A stretch of DNA of 6,260 nucleotides from Myxococcales bacterium (GTDB taxonomy: Bacteria > Myxococcota_A > Bradymonadia > Bradymonadales > Bradymonadaceae). This document shows, in pieces, positions 5,619-6,260 of this stretch; the first letter of the stretch is position 1, and the number at the start of each line of letters is the position of its first letter. The stretch spans positions 1 through 6,260 of the forward strand of contig SKMT01000139.1 of the NCBI GenBank assembly GCA_007120915.1. Direction: 5' to 3'. Position numbers and translations under genes: made by a program. The notes under the pieces are model-generated. The model was not told the DNA's origin, did not search any database, and was given only the letters and a program-made list of their open reading frames with translations.

Positions 5619-5663
5619 GGGCGATCGCCGAATCTGCAAATCACCGACAGTCACCGATCGCCC
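5619..5663. repeat. Inverted repeat enclosing the right 28-base repeat
   Basis: GGGCGATCG (5619-5627) and CGATCGCCC (5655-5663) are perfect nine-base arms around a 27-base loop. The left arm also belongs to a ten-base palindrome GGCGATCGCC (5620-5629). On the plus strand it is followed by TGATTTTT, a short T-run, so it could also end a rightward transcript. Its place near a RAYT-like gene fits a REP-type target. Confidence 0.5.
5633..5660. repeat. 28-base repeat, right copy
   Basis: Second copy of the element at 5073-5100, displaced by exactly 560 bases. Unlike the left copy it lies inside an inverted repeat (arms 5619-5627 and 5655-5663). It sits 167 bases upstream of the transposase gene. 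Confidence 0.75.
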
Positions 5664-5767
5664 TGATTTTTGGCGGTCTGGCGCAGATCGGTGTTTTTAC
5701 CTGTTGGAAAAAATTTGGGGCGATACGAAAGATCGGGGTCCGATTTCTCGACAATAGATATAGAGGG

Positions 5768-5791
5768 GCACAGGGCTCGCCGCCGCTGTGC
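5768..5791 (+). promoter_or_regulatory. Hairpin just upstream of the transposase gene
   Basis: GCACAG (5768-5773) pairs with CTGTGC (5786-5791); inner GGC/GCC can lengthen the stem with one bulged G. It ends 36 bases before the transposase ATG. RAYT genes are often flanked by palindromes that the enzyme binds, or it may be a leader hairpin that limits expression. Confidence 0.4.
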
Positions 5792-5827
5792 GGCCCATGA
5801 CGATAGATTTTGCCAGGGAGATGCATC

Positions 5828-6260
5828 ATGACACAGCCGAGACGCCACATCGCCGGACAGATCGCCTTTATCACCCGCCGCTGCTCGGAGCGCCGTTTCT
5901 TTCTGAGGCCCGACGACTACATCAACCAGTCCATCCCCTATGAGCTTGGACGGGCCGCTGAACGCCACGGCCAGCAGGTCTACGGGGTGATGGCCATGTC
6001 CAACCATGTCCACCTCGCGGTGGGCGACACCACGGGAGACCGAAGTTATTTTATGCGCGATTCGATGAGCGGGATCGCCCGGTCCAGAAACCGGGACCTG
6101 AACCGGGAGGGCCACTTCTGGGAGAGCGGCTCCTACAACGACACCGTTCTGCTCGACCAGGACGCCATCGAACGCAAGCTGCTCTACACCTGGCTCAACC
6201 CGGTGCAGGCCGGGCTTGTGGAGAGGGCCGAAGACTGGCCCGGATTCAAAATCCTGCCGA
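5828..6260 (+). CDS. RAYT-like Y1/HUH transposase (3' end outside window)
   Basis: Predicted single-strand DNA transposase of the IS200/Y1 superfamily, REP-associated tyrosine transposase type. 144 codons are visible and the frame is still open at the right edge. The start ATG at 5828 has GGGAG seven bases upstream (5816-5820). Landmarks: the opening QIAFITRRCSERRFFLRP, a family style I know from Myxococcota; the HUH metal site in MSNHVHLAV (His60, His62); FWESGSY near 98-103; and LLYTWLNPVQAGLV with Tyr120. Tyr120 aligns with the nucleophile of the E. coli RAYT protein, which precedes a similar INPV motif. The key residues seen are all intact, so the enzyme may be active. Stand-alone RAYTs lack insertion-sequence ends and are thought to mobilise REP palindromes. 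No second transposon gene is visible on the left. Confidence 0.9.
   Translation, partial: MTQPRRHIAGQIAFITRRCSERRFFLRPDDYINQSIPYELGRAAERHGQQVYGVMAMSNHVHLAVGDTTGDRSYFMRDSMSGIARSRNRDLNREGHFWESGSYNDTVLLDQDAIERKLLYTWLNPVQAGLVERAEDWPGFKILP

Larger units (their letters stand above)
4981..5827. other. Long non-coding spacer rich in repeats and inverted repeats
   Basis: About 850 bases with no frame that reads like a protein. Frames on the minus strand here are Arg/Pro/Ala-rich low-complexity translations of the repeats. The spacer holds the repeat pair, hairpins and foldback listed separately, and must also contain the promoters of the flanking GFA gene (leftwards) and transposase (rightwards). I could not identify either promoter with confidence. 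Confidence 0.75.

Noticed and set aside
5073..5660. The 28-base repeat pair as a CRISPR or integron attachment site.
   Set aside because: Only two imperfect copies 560 bases apart, no spacer periodicity, no cas or integrase gene, and no attC core pattern.
5651..6115. A 154-codon open frame on the minus strand.
   Set aside because: It lies antisense to the transposase, whose motifs are clear, and its translation shows no domain.

Overview
The window looks like chromosomal DNA of a moderately high-GC Gram-negative bacterium. Two things point to the Myxococcota, possibly the Bradymonadia. One is the partial transposase at the right edge, whose ITRRCSERRFFLRP opening recalls a single-gene family common in that phylum. 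The other is a mix of long hybrid histidine kinases, acidic secreted lipoproteins and TPR fusions. This placement is inference from family style; there is no rRNA or marker gene here.

Left part (1-2460). A hybrid sensor histidine kinase, cut by the left edge, runs rightwards: last membrane helix, HAMP, coiled coil, HisKA, HATPase and two receiver domains. It converges on a small, very acidic lipoprotein gene on the minus strand. A 40-base gap with a GC hairpin separates them. The lipoprotein has a plausible sigma70-type promoter and a Shine-Dalgarno site that favours its second ATG.

Middle (2461-4500). A non-coding stretch holds a 13-bp tandem duplication and, on the minus strand, about 30 codons resembling the last residues of a LysR-type regulator, probably a gene remnant. 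Next comes a two-gene plus-strand operon: a histidine phosphatase fused to C-terminal TPR-like repeats, then a small multi-pass membrane protein whose start overlaps the phosphatase stop (ATGA). An extended -10 box built from a duplicated 8-mer and a 5'-UTR hairpin precede the operon.

Right part (4501-6260). A GFA-family zinc protein lies on the minus strand and converges on the operon. Then come about 850 bases without a credible gene but rich in structure: a 28-base repeat present twice exactly 560 bases apart, a pair of oppositely oriented GGGCCA-type hexamer arrays that fold back on each other with further stems nested inside, and several hairpins. It ends at a Y1/HUH transposase of the RAYT (REP-associated tyrosine transposase) type, cut by the right edge. 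The best candidate for something undescribed is this repeat-rich spacer beside the RAYT-like gene. The phosphatase-TPR/membrane-protein pair is second.
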